Source: Plesiomonas shigelloides
Lineage (GTDB): Bacteria; Pseudomonadota; Gammaproteobacteria; Enterobacterales; CAMTGL01
DNA: 64,000 bases
Direction of reading: 5' to 3'
NCBI RefSeq assembly: GCF_900087055.1
Contig: NZ_LT575468.1
Location: forward strand, 2,108,001-2,172,000
The notes beneath the pieces are model-generated. The model did no database searches, was not told the DNA's origin, and worked only from the letters and a program-made list of their open reading frames with translations. Positions within the stretch are counted from its first letter, which is position 1; every line of letters begins with the position of its first letter. Below, piece after piece: positions 1-9,793 of the stretch. A program made the translations under genes and the position numbers.

Positions 1-599
1 CGGCACACCAAAATGGTCGCTAACGTTAGGATACTGAGCGCAGTCGTCACCACATGTGAATGCTGCAAATACTGCGCCCCAGCCAGTACCCGCTCAATCA
101 AACCGCGCTGCTCATAGGTAAAACCAAACACTTTACTGAACTGACCGACGATAATGGTTACCGCCACGCCGTTGAGTAAGCCGGCCAAAATCGGACGCGA
201 AAGAAAATCGGCCAACATCCCTAAGCGAAAACGGCTGGCAATCAAACACCAGATGCCGGTCATCACCGTCATCATGACCACCAACTGCCAATAACGCTCG
301 CTATCACCCATCGCCAGAGGCGCGACTGTCGCCGCCACCACTGCGCACGTTGCCGCATCCGGCCCCACAATCAGCTGGCGGGATGAACCAAACACGGCAT
401 ACGCCAGCATCGGCAAAATACAAGAATAAAGCCCTGCCGCCGCCGGAACCCCGACCAAACTGGAATACGCAATAGCGACCGGCAACGCAACCGCCGCCAC
501 CGAGATGCCGGAAAGGATGTCCGTGCGTAACCACTCCTTTTGATACTGGCCTAATGCGGCCAAGCCGGGAAACCAGCGAGCCATGACCTTACGGAACAT
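1..599 (-). CDS. SulP-family anion permease, N-terminal part (cut by window edge)
   Basis: Reading leftwards from ATG at 599, about 199 codons stay open to the edge of the window, so the C-terminal half (rest of the membrane domain and any STAS domain) is missing. The protein begins MFRKVMARWFPGLAAL and carries the SulP signature region: WLRTDILSGISVAAVALP followed by AIAYSSLVGVPAAAGLYS, then GSSRQLIVGPDAATCAVVAA. SulP proteins are inner-membrane transporters or channels for sulfate, bicarbonate or similar anions; the substrate cannot be told from this part. An in-frame ATG at 584 is an alternative start. The next gene, ptrB, is on the same strand but ends 240 bp upstream, so this gene probably has its own promoter in 600-839. 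Confidence 0.88.
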   Translation of the reverse strand, partial: MFRKVMARWFPGLAALGQYQKEWLRTDILSGISVAAVALPVAIAYSSLVGVPAAAGLYSCILPMLAYAVFGSSRQLIVGPDAATCAVVAATVAPLAMGDSERYWQLVVMMTVMTGIWCLIASRFRLGMLADFLSRPILAGLLNGVAVTIIVGQFSKVFGFTYEQRGLIERVLAGAQYLQHSHVVTTALSILTLATILVC

Positions 600-839
600 C
601 GGTGACACTCCTTGTATAAATGCAGTAGCCTGCCACGCCTAAGCTATACCCACGCGCTCAGCAACTTTACTTTAATAGCAATAGCGCAATATTTACTCCG
701 CCCTATAAAGTTACGTTAGCAGATCCCAGCACAGATCGCTCACGTCCTCCGCTACATTACCGTGCTTTATTTATCTGCCGTTGAGCGCGTTATCAGCGAA
801 TCAAGCGGCCATAAATACTGTCGCCATTACGTTTACGAA

Positions 840-2888
840 TTACGCGCCTGAAACTTGCGGTTCGGTCTTGGCCTGCAAAAAGCGAATTAAAAACGCATCA
901 ATCAAGGCCACTTCCTCAATCCAGCCATAGCGACCCGATGCTCCACCGTGCCCCGCTTCGGTTTCGGTGCGACACAACAGCGGCGCGTTGCCCTGCTGCA
1001 TATCGCGCAGCTTGGCAATCCACTTTAACGGCTCCCAATAGGTTACGCGCGTATCGTGCAGTCCAGCCGTAGCCAAAACCGGAGGAAAATCATTCGGCTG
1101 CAGATTGTCATACGGGGAATAGGCGCGGATCCACTGATACGCTTCCTCCTCTTCTGGACAGCCCCACTCATCATATTCCAAGCAGGTCAGCGGTAAAGAA
1201 GGGTCCAGCATGGTAGTCAACGTATCGACAAACGGCACAGCTGCCACCACTGCCCCAAACAGCTCTGGGCGCAAATTCAACGCCGCCGCCACCAACAAAC
1301 CACCCGCGCTACCACCTGAAATACCGACCATCCCTGCGCGGGTGTAGCCTTGTGCAATCAGGTATTCGGTGCAGGCAATCAGATCGCGGAAACTGTTTTG
1401 TTTATGGGCAAGTTTACCTTGCTCATACCAATCACGCCCCAACGTCGCCGAACCGCGCACGTGTGCTTGCACACAAATCATGCCGCGCTCCAGCAATGGC
1501 AACCAGCTACGTGCCAGCCCCAAGTCATCCACTTCGCCATACGCACCATAACCGCACAGCACCAGTGGCGCCGCCCCAGTTACACGCGTTGGCTTCACCA
1601 TGGTCAGGGGAATTTTCACCCCATCATGACCAGTGGCCCACAAACGCAAGATCTCATACTGCTGCGGATCAAATCCCGGCAAAGGATATTGCTGTAACAA
1701 GGTCGTCTCACCGCTATCCACATCGTATTCCGAGATAGCCACTGGCTGTACGAGTGTCGAGTAGCTATAACGCAAACGGCGAGTCATAAAATCAGGATTG
1801 GAGCCAAACCCGCACTCCCAAGCCGCATCGGCAAACTGCAATTGCTGCTCGGGCCGATCCTCAAACCAGACATACAACGCACTTAAGCCTTCACGTACCG
1901 CGCTATAAGCCACAAACCCAGCAAAGCAAGAGACACTATCCAGCAGCCGCTCATCACTGCCCGCGATCACCGTCTGCCAATGCTCCGCCGATGGGGTGGC
2001 AACCGCAGTACGAGCAATTCGGAAATTCGGGTGCTCATCGTTGGTCAACAGCCAAAACTCGCCAAGGCGGTGGTCAACGTAATACTCCACGCCTTCGCGC
2101 AGTGGGCTCACCAACTGCGGCTGCGCCTGCGGATTATCCGCCGGCAAATACCAGCACTGGCTGCAACTCGAACCACCGGCTGTAATAATCAGATATTGGT
2201 TGTCGCGCGTGCGCTCAACCGATAAAAACAGATCGCCATCTGGCAAATCCAACAAGCACACATCTTCAGCTTGTGTGGTTCCTAAACGGTGGCGCCACGC
2301 CGAAAGCGGCCGGTTTTGCTCATCTAAACGGATATAGACAAAATGTCGATTATCATTAAACCAGCAGAAACTGCCAGAGCATGCCGCCAGCGTCAGCGGT
2401 AAATCCGCCTCTAACGTCAAGTCACGTAAATGCAGGGAAAACTGCTCATCCCCTTGCTCATCGGCTGCCCATAATAGCAACCGATGATCGGGGCTCACCT
2501 CAACACCGGCCACATCAAAATAGGCTTTGTCCTGCGCATACTCAGGTTCATTGAGACACACTTCCTCAGCGCCATGCTCACCTTGACGACGACAAAACAG
2601 CGGATACTCCGCCCCTTGGGTGTAACGCGAATAATATTGGTAAGGCCCATCGCTCACTGGCACCGAGCACCACTCTTCGCGGATCCGACTGCGGATCTCA
2701 TGAGCAATCTGCGTCTGTAGCGTCGCCGTCGTCGACATCACATGCGCACAATACGCATTTTCCGCCTCAATGTGCACCATCACCGCGGGTGAGGTGTCCA
2801 ACTCTCGCATCCAGTAATAGGGATCATGGCGGACTTCACCATGTTTGACGTGGGTACAGGGGATTTTTTTCGCTTTCGGTGCCTGCAA
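840..2888 (-). CDS. ptrB: Oligopeptidase B (protease II)
   Basis: S9A prolyl-oligopeptidase family serine peptidase that cleaves small peptides after Arg or Lys in the cytoplasm. An N-terminal beta-propeller (about residues 1-400) gates a C-terminal alpha/beta-hydrolase domain. The triad is visible: Ser at about 527 in GGSAGG, Asp about 612 in GLHDTRV and His about 647 in EAGHGG. I start it at TTG 2888 (MQAPKAKKIP), preceded by GAGG with suitable spacing. This gives 682 aa, close to E. coli PtrB (686), and the N-termini align. Reading further upstream would run into the start region of the divergent dehydrogenase gene and add 34 unrelated residues. About 95 bp separate the two divergent start codons, so promoters are shared or overlap. 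Confidence 0.93.
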   Translation of the reverse strand: MQAPKAKKIPCTHVKHGEVRHDPYYWMRELDTSPAVMVHIEAENAYCAHVMSTTATLQTQIAHEIRSRIREEWCSVPVSDGPYQYYSRYTQGAEYPLFCRRQGEHGAEEVCLNEPEYAQDKAYFDVAGVEVSPDHRLLLWAADEQGDEQFSLHLRDLTLEADLPLTLAACSGSFCWFNDNRHFVYIRLDEQNRPLSAWRHRLGTTQAEDVCLLDLPDGDLFLSVERTRDNQYLIITAGGSSCSQCWYLPADNPQAQPQLVSPLREGVEYYVDHRLGEFWLLTNDEHPNFRIARTAVATPSAEHWQTVIAGSDERLLDSVSCFAGFVAYSAVREGLSALYVWFEDRPEQQLQFADAAWECGFGSNPDFMTRRLRYSYSTLVQPVAISEYDVDSGETTLLQQYPLPGFDPQQYEILRLWATGHDGVKIPLTMVKPTRVTGAAPLVLCGYGAYGEVDDLGLARSWLPLLERGMICVQAHVRGSATLGRDWYEQGKLAHKQNSFRDLIACTEYLIAQGYTRAGMVGISGGSAGGLLVAAALNLRPELFGAVVAAVPFVDTLTTMLDPSLPLTCLEYDEWGCPEEEEAYQWIRAYSPYDNLQPNDFPPVLATAGLHDTRVTYWEPLKWIAKLRDMQQGNAPLLCRTETEAGHGGASGRYGWIEEVALIDAFLIRFLQAKTEPQVSGA

Positions 2889-2983
2889 AACGTTTTCCTC
2901 AAAAAGCTGATCGATGCTGGTGTTGTATACCCTACTCCCCTCATAATGCGAATACACCAGAAAACACACAAGGAGTTGATAGC

Positions 2984-3859
2984 ATGGCAAACGTGAGTTT
3001 TATCGGGCTGGGCGTAATGGGATACCCAATGGCCGCTCATTTATTAAAAGCCGGACATCAGGTGACCGTGTATAACCGTACCGCAGCTAAAGCTGCGCAA
3101 TGGGTCGCTGAGCACGGTGGTAAAGCGGCTGCCACACCACGCGAAGCCGCGCAAGATGCCGATTTTATCATGACCTGTGTGGGCAACGATCAGGATGTTC
3201 GCTCCGTCTATTTCGGTGACGACGGTATTTTTGCCGGCGCCAAAACCGGTGCAACCTTAATTGACCACACTACCGCCTCGGCAGATTTAGCCCGTGAGCT
3301 GGCCGAATACGCCACCGCTCATCAGCTGATTTTCATCGATGCGCCAGTCTCTGGCGGCCAAGCTGGCGCTGAAAATGGCGCGCTGACTATCATGTGTGGT
3401 GGTGACGCCAATCATTTTGCGCCCGCACAGCAAGTGATGACCGCCTATGGCAAAGCCGTGACACTGATGGGTCCTGCCGGCAGTGGTCAGCTGTGCAAAA
3501 TGGTCAACCAAATCTGCATCGCAGGTGTACTGGCCGGATTATCCGAAGGCGTGCGTTTTGCGCAAAATGCCGGCTTAGATGTCGAGCAAGTGCGCGATGT
3601 GATTAAATTGGGCGCCGCCGGCTCTTGGCAGATGGAAAACCGCGCCGCCACCATGGCCGCCAATCAGTTTAATTTTGGTTTTGCTATCGACTGGATGCGT
3701 AAAGACTTGGCCATTTGTTTTGACGAAGCCGCGCGTAATCAAAGCCAGCTGCCGATCACCCGTCAAGTAGACCACGCGTATGCCGCACTGCAAGACGCCG
3801 GCTATGGCCGCTGCGACACCTCCGTACTGATTCGCGCGCTCGATAAGCTCGATAAGTAA
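2984..3859 (+). CDS. NAD(P)-dependent beta-hydroxyacid dehydrogenase (3-hydroxyisobutyrate/tartronate semialdehyde reductase family)
   Basis: 291-aa member of the HIBADH family. The Rossmann fold opens with FIGLGVMGYPMAAHLLKAGH, the substrate loop is DAPVSGGQAGAENG, and the catalytic Lys lies in GSGQLCKMVNQ. These enzymes oxidise 3-hydroxyisobutyrate or reduce tartronate or succinate semialdehyde; which substrate applies cannot be decided here. ATG 2984 is chosen because AAGGAG precedes it at about 8 nt; the frame is open further upstream only into the ptrB leader. It is a single gene between ptrB (divergent) and yciB. A LiuR-like MerR regulator lies 1.5 kb downstream, but no valine/leucine degradation operon is seen beside it. 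Confidence 0.88.
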   Translation: MANVSFIGLGVMGYPMAAHLLKAGHQVTVYNRTAAKAAQWVAEHGGKAAATPREAAQDADFIMTCVGNDQDVRSVYFGDDGIFAGAKTGATLIDHTTASADLARELAEYATAHQLIFIDAPVSGGQAGAENGALTIMCGGDANHFAPAQQVMTAYGKAVTLMGPAGSGQLCKMVNQICIAGVLAGLSEGVRFAQNAGLDVEQVRDVIKLGAAGSWQMENRAATMAANQFNFGFAIDWMRKDLAICFDEAARNQSQLPITRQVDHAYAALQDAGYGRCDTSVLIRALDKLDK

Positions 3860-3981
3860 GTCAGGTGCGTTCATCAGCCCGACATCGAACAATTAAGGGC
3901 AATTTATCCCTGACACGGATTTATCTTGCCCCACATCATGGAGTATAGTTTGCCCTCCATTACAACCAAGAGACGGATTTA

Positions 3982-4551
3982 ATGAAGCAGCTGTTAGATT
4001 TCATTCCTCTGATCGTCTTTTTTGCGGTCTATAAACTTTATGACATCTACGCCGCCACGGGTGCGCTGATTGTTGCAACCGCCGTGCAGATTATCCTGAC
4101 ATGGTTCTTGCTGCGTAAAGTGGAAAAGATGCAGCTGATTACGTTTGGCCTCGTCACCGTGTTTGGCGGCTTGACCATGGTCTTGCATGATCCGGTATTC
4201 ATCAAATGGAAGGTTACCGCCGTATACGCCTTGTTTGCGGTTGCATTACTGATCAGCCAGTGGATGACCAAAACAACACTGGTACAACGCATGTTTGGCA
4301 AGGAAATTACCCTGCCTGACGCCATTTGGAAGAAGTTGAATCTGGCGTGGGCGTTATTCTTTACCACCTGCGGACTGGTCAACATCTATGTGGCGTTCTA
4401 TCTGCCGTTATCGGTCTGGGTTAACTTCAAAGTGTTTGGCCTGTTACTGCTGACACTGGCCTTTACCCTCCTCAGCGGAGTCTATATCTACCGCCATATT
4501 CCGCAGACAGAACAATCTGACAATTCGGCCTCCAACGATAAGCAGCCGTAG
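3982..4551 (+). CDS. yciB: Inner-membrane protein YciB (septation protein A family)
   Basis: 189 aa, almost entirely hydrophobic, with about five transmembrane segments and a short charged C-terminal tail. The N-terminus [20 protein letters not shown] and the motif [18 protein letters not shown] are the signature of YciB/IspZ. The family is linked to cell-envelope synthesis and intracellular septation; its molecular activity is not established. An SD-like AGAGACGG lies before the ATG. It precedes yciA, as in E. coli, but a strong terminator at 4596-4620 separates them, so they are probably not one transcript. Confidence 0.93.
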   Translation: MKQLLDFIPLIVFFAVYKLYDIYAATGALIVATAVQIILTWFLLRKVEKMQLITFGLVTVFGGLTMVLHDPVFIKWKVTAVYALFAVALLISQWMTKTTLVQRMFGKEITLPDAIWKKLNLAWALFFTTCGLVNIYVAFYLPLSVWVNFKVFGLLLLTLAFTLLSGVYIYRHIPQTEQSDNSASNDKQP

Positions 4552-4595
4552 TCAGCCACGCCGTTGTAAGCGATAATTACCCATTAACCTGAATA

Positions 4596-4620
4596 AAAGA
4601 CCTCCCTTGTGGAGGTCTTT
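4596..4620 (+). terminator. Rho-independent terminator after yciB
   Basis: Perfect 10-bp stem AAAGACCTCC / GGAGGTCTTT with a 5-nt loop, the 3' arm ending in TTT. It lies 45 bp after the yciB stop and 42 bp before yciA. Confidence 0.8.
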
Positions 4621-4661
4621 GCTGATGTCCGGGCCTGCCCGTTAGCATTTGAGATCTCTGT

Positions 4662-5102
4662 ATGACTGAACAACCTCGCAAACCTGAAGGCATCTTATTG
4701 CTGCGCACCCTTGCCATGCCAGCAGATACCAATCCAAACGGCGATATCTTCGGTGGCTGGATCATGTCCCAAATGGATATTGGTGGTGCCATTTTGGCGA
4801 AAGAAATTGCTCACGGACGAGTGGTTACCGTCGCTGTTGATGGTATTACCTTCCTCAAGCCGGTCGCTGTTGGCGATGTCGTGTGCTGCTATGGTAAAGC
4901 CGTCCATGTCGGTAACAGCTCCATGAAAGTGCGCATGGAAGTCTGGGTGAAAAAAGTGGCCAGCGAGCCTATCGGCCAGCGTTATTGCGTCACCGAAGCC
5001 ACCTTCACCTATGTAGCCGTTGACCCTGAAGGTCGCGCACGTCCAGTGCCAAAAACGGACAATCCGGAATATGAATTAGCCATGTCCGGAATCCAAGCCT
5101 AA
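4662..5102 (+). CDS. yciA: Acyl-CoA thioester hydrolase YciA
   Basis: 146-aa single hot-dog-fold thioesterase that hydrolyses acyl-CoA to free acid and CoA in the cytoplasm. The family motif is clear: TLAMPADTNPNGDIFGGWIM, with the catalytic Asp in NPNGDIFGGW, then the central helix and VTVAVDGITFLKPV. Length matches YciA (about 133-150 aa). ATG 4662 follows GAGATCTCT, a moderate SD. Neighbouring yciB matches the E. coli order. A stem-loop follows the stop. Confidence 0.94.
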   Translation: MTEQPRKPEGILLLRTLAMPADTNPNGDIFGGWIMSQMDIGGAILAKEIAHGRVVTVAVDGITFLKPVAVGDVVCCYGKAVHVGNSSMKVRMEVWVKKVASEPIGQRYCVTEATFTYVAVDPEGRARPVPKTDNPEYELAMSGIQA

Positions 5103-5113
5103 TCTGCGGCGCT

Positions 5114-5142
5114 CCGCTCTGCCTATTGTTCTGGCAGAGCGG
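5114..5142 (+). terminator. Stem-loop after yciA, possible terminator without T-run
   Basis: CCGCTCTGCC and GGCAGAGCGG form a 10-bp perfect stem around a 9-nt loop, 12 bp after the yciA stop. It is followed by CCCCTGAC rather than a T-run, so it may protect the mRNA end instead of terminating. Confidence 0.4.
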
Positions 5143-5338
5143 CCCCTGACTCTTCCCCCTCGAACCTGCGCATCTCCACTCTTCCTGAACCGATTCGTGC
5201 CTTTTTGTATGACCAGCGTCACAAGCAAGCGGTGAGATAACCGACACAAATTTACCGCTATTTCGCGCAATTCGTTGAAATAAAGGGAGATCTCGTTTAT
5301 CTATAAAGCAACCGTTTATCTTGCAAGGATCGCAGGTT

Positions 5339-5740
5339 ATGCCGGACTCCATCCACTACAGTATCTCCGAACTGGCTAATGAGTTTGAGATCACTACCCG
5401 CAGCATCCGTTTTTATGAGGATGAAGGCCTGCTGTCGCCTCGGCGCAAAGGCAATACCCGTATTTATGGCAAACAAGATCGCATCCGTCTGCAGCTGATC
5501 CTGCGTGGCAAGCGCCTTGGTTTTACCCTCGCGGAAATCAAAATTTTGTTTGATTGGTACGACTCAGAGCGGGATAACCGCGCGCAAATCCGCAGCATGC
5601 AAAATCTCATCGAAGATAAACGCATCCAACTGCAGCAACAAATCGAAGATGCCCATTTGGTTCTCAGCGAATTAAATGCAGCCGATAAGCTGTGTGATAT
5701 GGCATTGAAGAAAATGGAAGATCGGCGCTTAAAAAAATAA
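5339..5740 (+). CDS. MerR-family transcriptional regulator (LiuR-like)
   Basis: 133 aa. An N-terminal winged-helix MerR domain (YSISELANEFEITTRSIRFY, then EDEGLLSPRRKGNTRIYG) is followed by the second helical part (LILRGKRLGFTLAEIKILFD) and a C-terminal dimerisation coiled coil rich in Gln, Leu and Glu. There is no Cys cluster for metal binding at the C-terminus. The sequence resembles LiuR, which controls branched-chain amino-acid degradation, but no such operon is present here, so its effector and targets are unknown. ATG 5339 is preferred over the upstream in-frame TTG at 5321 because AAGGA (5325-5329) is correctly spaced from it. Confidence 0.88.
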   Translation: MPDSIHYSISELANEFEITTRSIRFYEDEGLLSPRRKGNTRIYGKQDRIRLQLILRGKRLGFTLAEIKILFDWYDSERDNRAQIRSMQNLIEDKRIQLQQQIEDAHLVLSELNAADKLCDMALKKMEDRRLKK

Positions 5741-6251
5741 GAGCTTAAACGTTTATTTACGCGTTATTATTGTTGCTGTTGTTAATATTCACTCGTATGT
5801 TATTCAAAATATACATCCCATGTAATTAATAAACTCCGATAAAAATATACAGAGGGATAATCAAACCAAGCAGAAACAGAACAAATACAATAAAAACAGG
5901 TGATACTGATAGAAAGCCAATCATTCACGCAGCAGATATCACAACACGCCTCAATCTCAGAATATGAAACACAGGGCATCAAATGCTTGCGCCACCATCA
6001 CGCTATTTACTTCAGCAAAAACCATCCAGAGCGTCAAAAACAAATCACCCTGCCATTTAAATGACGCACCTTTGACTATTTCATGTATAAATACTCCATT
6101 AAGGCCATTTTGATAGTAAAGCAAACAGCCCACACGGGCCTATTTCTTGTGATCCTATTCAAAGATAAAACCCGCTTAATTACTTACACTGCCCATATTA
6201 TTCCTGCCCGCCGTTTTACGGAAAATAACCCTATACATAACGGAGTATATT
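5741..6251. other. AT-rich intergenic region before the chemoreceptor
   Basis: About 510 bp, clearly AT-richer than its neighbours, with no convincing gene on either strand. Short open frames at 5800-5982 (-) and 6083-6268 (+) have no SD and no recognisable content. It should hold the promoter of the chemoreceptor; GGAG at 6242-6245 is its ribosome site. Confidence 0.6.
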
Positions 6252-8144
6252 ATGCGCCTTTCGCTTAAAGCGAGGCTGCTTATTTGCAGTCTCGCTGCAG
6301 TTATTATTACCGCGTTATCTTTATCGCTGATCTCCAACAAAACGGTAACAGACGATGCTCTAAACAATGCCTATATCGAAGTGAACCGTCTGGGAAAAAC
6401 CTACTCACAAAGTGTCACCGATTGGATAGCCGATCGGCAAAATGCGCTGTCCGCCTTAAAGTACCATCTGGAGAAAACGCCGCCCGCCGATATGGTTCCC
6501 GCATTACTGCAAACCCATCAAGCCGCTAACTTCAGCCTGACCTACTACGGCACCGCCGATGGCAAGATGTACCGCCAAGACCCGTCGTTAAACCGTGCCG
6601 GTTACGATCCGCGTGAACGCCCTTGGTATAAATCTGCCATCAGCGCAGGACAACTGACCACCACCGCGCCTTACATCAGCGCTACCCAGCAAGTTATGGT
6701 TGTCACCATGGCGGAGCCAGTAAAAGAAAATGGTCAAATTATTGGCGTCGTGGGCGCAGATTTATCTTTGCAGCAGCTGGTCGACGAAGTGATTAACATG
6801 GACGTGCCGGGTAATGGCTATGCCATTTTAGTCAGCAACGATGGCTCTATCGTGGCCCACCCGCAAAAAGAGATGTGGCAGAAGAATATCAACGCCATCA
6901 GCAGCGTCTTTACCCCGGATTATATTCATCAACTCGACAGCACGCATGCTCTCACCACACTGATGCTCGGCGATGATGAAAAATTGATTTATGCCACCCC
7001 GATTAAAAAAACTGACTGGTCCATGATTTATATTATGGATAAAGACGCCATTCTCGCTCATGCCAATAATTTGATCTTATTGCAAAGCGCGATCGCATTG
7101 GGCATTTTGATCGTCTTTAGTATTTTCCTCGTGATCTTTTTCCGTAGCCAATTTAAAGATCTCGAACGCGTTGCTACCGCTCTTAATGACATTTCGGAAG
7201 GTGAAGGCGATCTCACCGTTCGCATCAATACTCAACATCCACACGATGAAATCGGGGTGCTCGCCGCCGGATTTAACCGCTTTACTGAGCGTTTGCACGC
7301 CATGGTCAGCCGCTTGAGTCAGATCTCCGATGAGCTGACAAATCAGTCCAGTGCGGCCTTTAATATTGCCAATAGCAACAATGTGGCCATCTCTACCCAG
7401 CAAGACGAAATCACCATGGTCGCCACAGCCGTCACCGAGATGGCCAGCGCCACCCAAGAGATCGCTAACCATGCCGAGGAAACCGCCCACACATCGCAAA
7501 ATGCGGTATCTCTGTGTCAACAAGGCCAAACGCAAGTTCAACAAAGCCAAAGCTCAATTCGCGATCTGGCTGCCGAGGTCGCCAGTGCTAGTCAAATCAT
7601 TAGCGAGCTGAATCAGCATGCGCATGCCATTAGCTCGATTTTGGCTACCATTACGGGAATTGCAGAGCAGACCAATTTGTTGGCGTTGAATGCGGCCATC
7701 GAAGCAGCGCGTGCTGGCGAACAAGGTCGTGGCTTTGCGGTCGTGGCTGATGAAGTGCGCGTTCTGTCGCAGCGCACTCATGCCTCTACTCAAGAAATTC
7801 AAACCATGATTGAAACGCTGCAAAACACCACCAACCGGGCGGTGAGCACCATGACCACCAGCCATGAGTTAGCGAATACCAGCGTTCATGATGCCGATTT
7901 GGCCAGTGAGAATCTGCAATCCATTGGCGGTGCCATTACCAAAATCTCCGACATGGCGAGCCATATTGCTACTGCGGCAGAAGAACAAACCTCGGTAACA
8001 GCAGAGATCAACACCAATACGGAATCCATCCGTGAAGTCTCCGCTATGTTGGCGCAAGAAGCGCAGCACTCGGCAACCCAAGCGGAGCAGCTGGCGACTC
8101 TGACCCGTCAGCTGCAACAAGAAGTGGGTCAATTTAAACTGTAA
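6252..8144 (+). CDS. Methyl-accepting chemotaxis protein with dCache sensor
   Basis: 630 aa. TM1 at about residues 8-28; a periplasmic double-Cache domain (about 35-275) with the typical PWYKSA motif and [17 protein letters not shown]2 at about 277-300; HAMP (about 301-355); and a long cytoplasmic signalling coiled coil. The hairpin tip carries the conserved [20 protein letters not shown] followed by [18 protein letters not shown]. It senses small molecules (dCache domains often bind amino acids or carboxylates) and controls CheA. There is no C-terminal NWETF-like pentapeptide, so methylation would rely on direct CheR contact. It is monocistronic, with a terminator about 100 bp downstream. 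Confidence 0.95.
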   Translation: MRLSLKARLLICSLAAVIITALSLSLISNKTVTDDALNNAYIEVNRLGKTYSQSVTDWIADRQNALSALKYHLEKTPPADMVPALLQTHQAANFSLTYYGTADGKMYRQDPSLNRAGYDPRERPWYKSAISAGQLTTTAPYISATQQVMVVTMAEPVKENGQIIGVVGADLSLQQLVDEVINMDVPGNGYAILVSNDGSIVAHPQKEMWQKNINAISSVFTPDYIHQLDSTHALTTLMLGDDEKLIYATPIKKTDWSMIYIMDKDAILAHANNLILLQSAIALGILIVFSIFLVIFFRSQFKDLERVATALNDISEGEGDLTVRINTQHPHDEIGVLAAGFNRFTERLHAMVSRLSQISDELTNQSSAAFNIANSNNVAISTQQDEITMVATAVTEMASATQEIANHAEETAHTSQNAVSLCQQGQTQVQQSQSSIRDLAAEVASASQIISELNQHAHAISSILATITGIAEQTNLLALNAAIEAARAGEQGRGFAVVADEVRVLSQRTHASTQEIQTMIETLQNTTNRAVSTMTTSHELANTSVHDADLASENLQSIGGAITKISDMASHIATAAEEQTSVTAEINTNTESIREVSAMLAQEAQHSATQAEQLATLTRQLQQEVGQFKL

Positions 8145-8245
8145 GCCGTTTAAACTCTGGGAAGACAGCCGCTCACCGTCATGGTTGAGAAACGCAGTCG
8201 CTAATCAGTTTAATGTGATAGCACGAAGAGCAAGGATACCGGATA

Positions 8246-8284
8246 AACACTAAGCGCCCCCTTCTGGGGCGCTTAGTGTTTTTA
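8246..8284. terminator. Strong hairpin terminator between chemoreceptor and nuoN
   Basis: Perfect 15-bp stem AACACTAAGCGCCCC / GGGGCGCTTAGTGTT with a 5-nt loop, followed on the plus strand by TTTTT. It lies between convergent genes (chemoreceptor + and nuoN -), so it probably ends both transcripts; the plus-strand T-run is the better one. Confidence 0.85.
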
Positions 8285-8325
8285 ACATGCCTGCATAGGC
8301 ACTTGCTTACCGCGCAAGATAGCAA

Positions 8326-9789
8326 TTACAGCAGCGGTAAAATCCGTACCATAGCAACCAGCGATAACAGCGGTTGTGGGTACACCCCCAACAACAGTAC
8401 CAATGCGGCTGACAGCAACAGCACCACCCCGCCGGCAGTACGCGCCCAGTTATCCTGAATATCACGCACGCGCTGCACTTGCGGCGCCAGATATAACGCT
8501 ACCATCACGCGCAAGTAATAGTACAAACCTATGGCACTACCCAGCACCACCGCCAACGTTAATCCCCACAACTCAGACTGCACACCGGCCGCAATCACAT
8601 AAAACTTACCGATAAAGCCCAGCGTCAAAGGAATACCAGCCAAAGCCAACATCATCACGGTTAACACTGCAGCGAGTACCGGACGATGCCAAAACAAACC
8701 TCGATAGCTATACAAAGAATCCACATCGCGCCCTTTGTAAGGGCTCGACATTAAACTCACTACGCCAAACGCACCCAGTGCCGTGAACATGTACGCAACC
8801 AAATACACGCTAACGGCCTCTTGGGGCAGACGCAGCGTATCAGCAGCAATCAACGCCACCAGCACATAACCAAAGTGCGCAATCGAGGAGTAACCGAGCA
8901 GTCGCTTGATATTGTTCTGGTTCAACGCCAACAAGTTACCGAACAAGATAGACAATACCGCCAACACACCCAGGACTTGCTGCAACACGCCGTTGTCGGC
9001 TACTGGTGTGGTCAGTAAAAACCGCACCAGTACGGCAAAAATCGCCACTTTGCTGGCGGTCGCGATAAACGTTGCCACCGGAGCCGGCGCCCCTTCATAC
9101 ACATCTGGCGTCCACAGATGAAACGGCGCTAAAGAGAGCTTAAAACCAAAGCCAACCACCATCATGCCAAGCCCGGCCAGCAACACCGGCATAAAGAGCT
9201 CTTTGTTTTGCAGCAGAGCGCCGATTTCACCGAAGACCAAGGTTCCGGTCTCGGCGTACAACAATGCCATGCCAAACAAAATAAACGCCGACGCCGCCGC
9301 AGACAGCACCATGTATTTGATACTGGCTTCAAGAGAGCGTTTTTGTCGATAGGCATAACCAATCAGGCCAAATAGCGGCACCGACATCAACTCGATACCA
9401 ATAAACAGTGCCGCCAGATGCCGCGCCCCCGCCAAGACCAAGCCACCACAACAGCCAATTAACAGCAGCAGGTAAAACTCTTCTCGATTGTCGGGATAAT
9501 CTTGCAGCCACAAGTAAGCAAACGTGCAACAGGCCAAGGTAGCAATTAGCACCAATGCGGAGAAAAACAGGGTATAGCCATCCACCTGTAAAAGTGTCGT
9601 TACCTGCACCGGGATCACTTGCGCACAAATAAACAGCGATAACAATGCCAGATTTAGCCCCACCACAGACACTGTGGCAACCAGCAAGTGATGACGTTGC
9701 CATGCAATCAGCAACATCAATAACACCACGGTGAGACCGGTAATAATCAATGGCAACTCGGCGACTAACGACTGTAATGACAATGCCAT
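8326..9789 (-). CDS. nuoN: NADH-quinone oxidoreductase subunit N
   Basis: 487 aa, about 14 transmembrane helices. It is one of the three antiporter-like proton-pumping subunits of complex I in the inner membrane (E. coli 485 aa). The conserved segment [16 protein letters not shown] is seen, with charged Lys/Glu residues inside membrane helices. It is the last gene of the nuo operon, starting 4 nt after the nuoM stop and ending 42 nt before the terminator hairpin. Confidence 0.96.
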   Translation of the reverse strand: MALSLQSLVAELPLIITGLTVVLLMLLIAWQRHHLLVATVSVVGLNLALLSLFICAQVIPVQVTTLLQVDGYTLFFSALVLIATLACCTFAYLWLQDYPDNREEFYLLLLIGCCGGLVLAGARHLAALFIGIELMSVPLFGLIGYAYRQKRSLEASIKYMVLSAAASAFILFGMALLYAETGTLVFGEIGALLQNKELFMPVLLAGLGMMVVGFGFKLSLAPFHLWTPDVYEGAPAPVATFIATASKVAIFAVLVRFLLTTPVADNGVLQQVLGVLAVLSILFGNLLALNQNNIKRLLGYSSIAHFGYVLVALIAADTLRLPQEAVSVYLVAYMFTALGAFGVVSLMSSPYKGRDVDSLYSYRGLFWHRPVLAAVLTVMMLALAGIPLTLGFIGKFYVIAAGVQSELWGLTLAVVLGSAIGLYYYLRVMVALYLAPQVQRVRDIQDNWARTAGGVVLLLSAALVLLLGVYPQPLLSLVAMVRILPLL

Positions 9790-9793
9790 ATTC

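Noticed and set aside
6083-6268. 61-codon frame before the chemoreceptor
   Set aside because: No SD; it runs into the chemoreceptor start and has no recognisable content.
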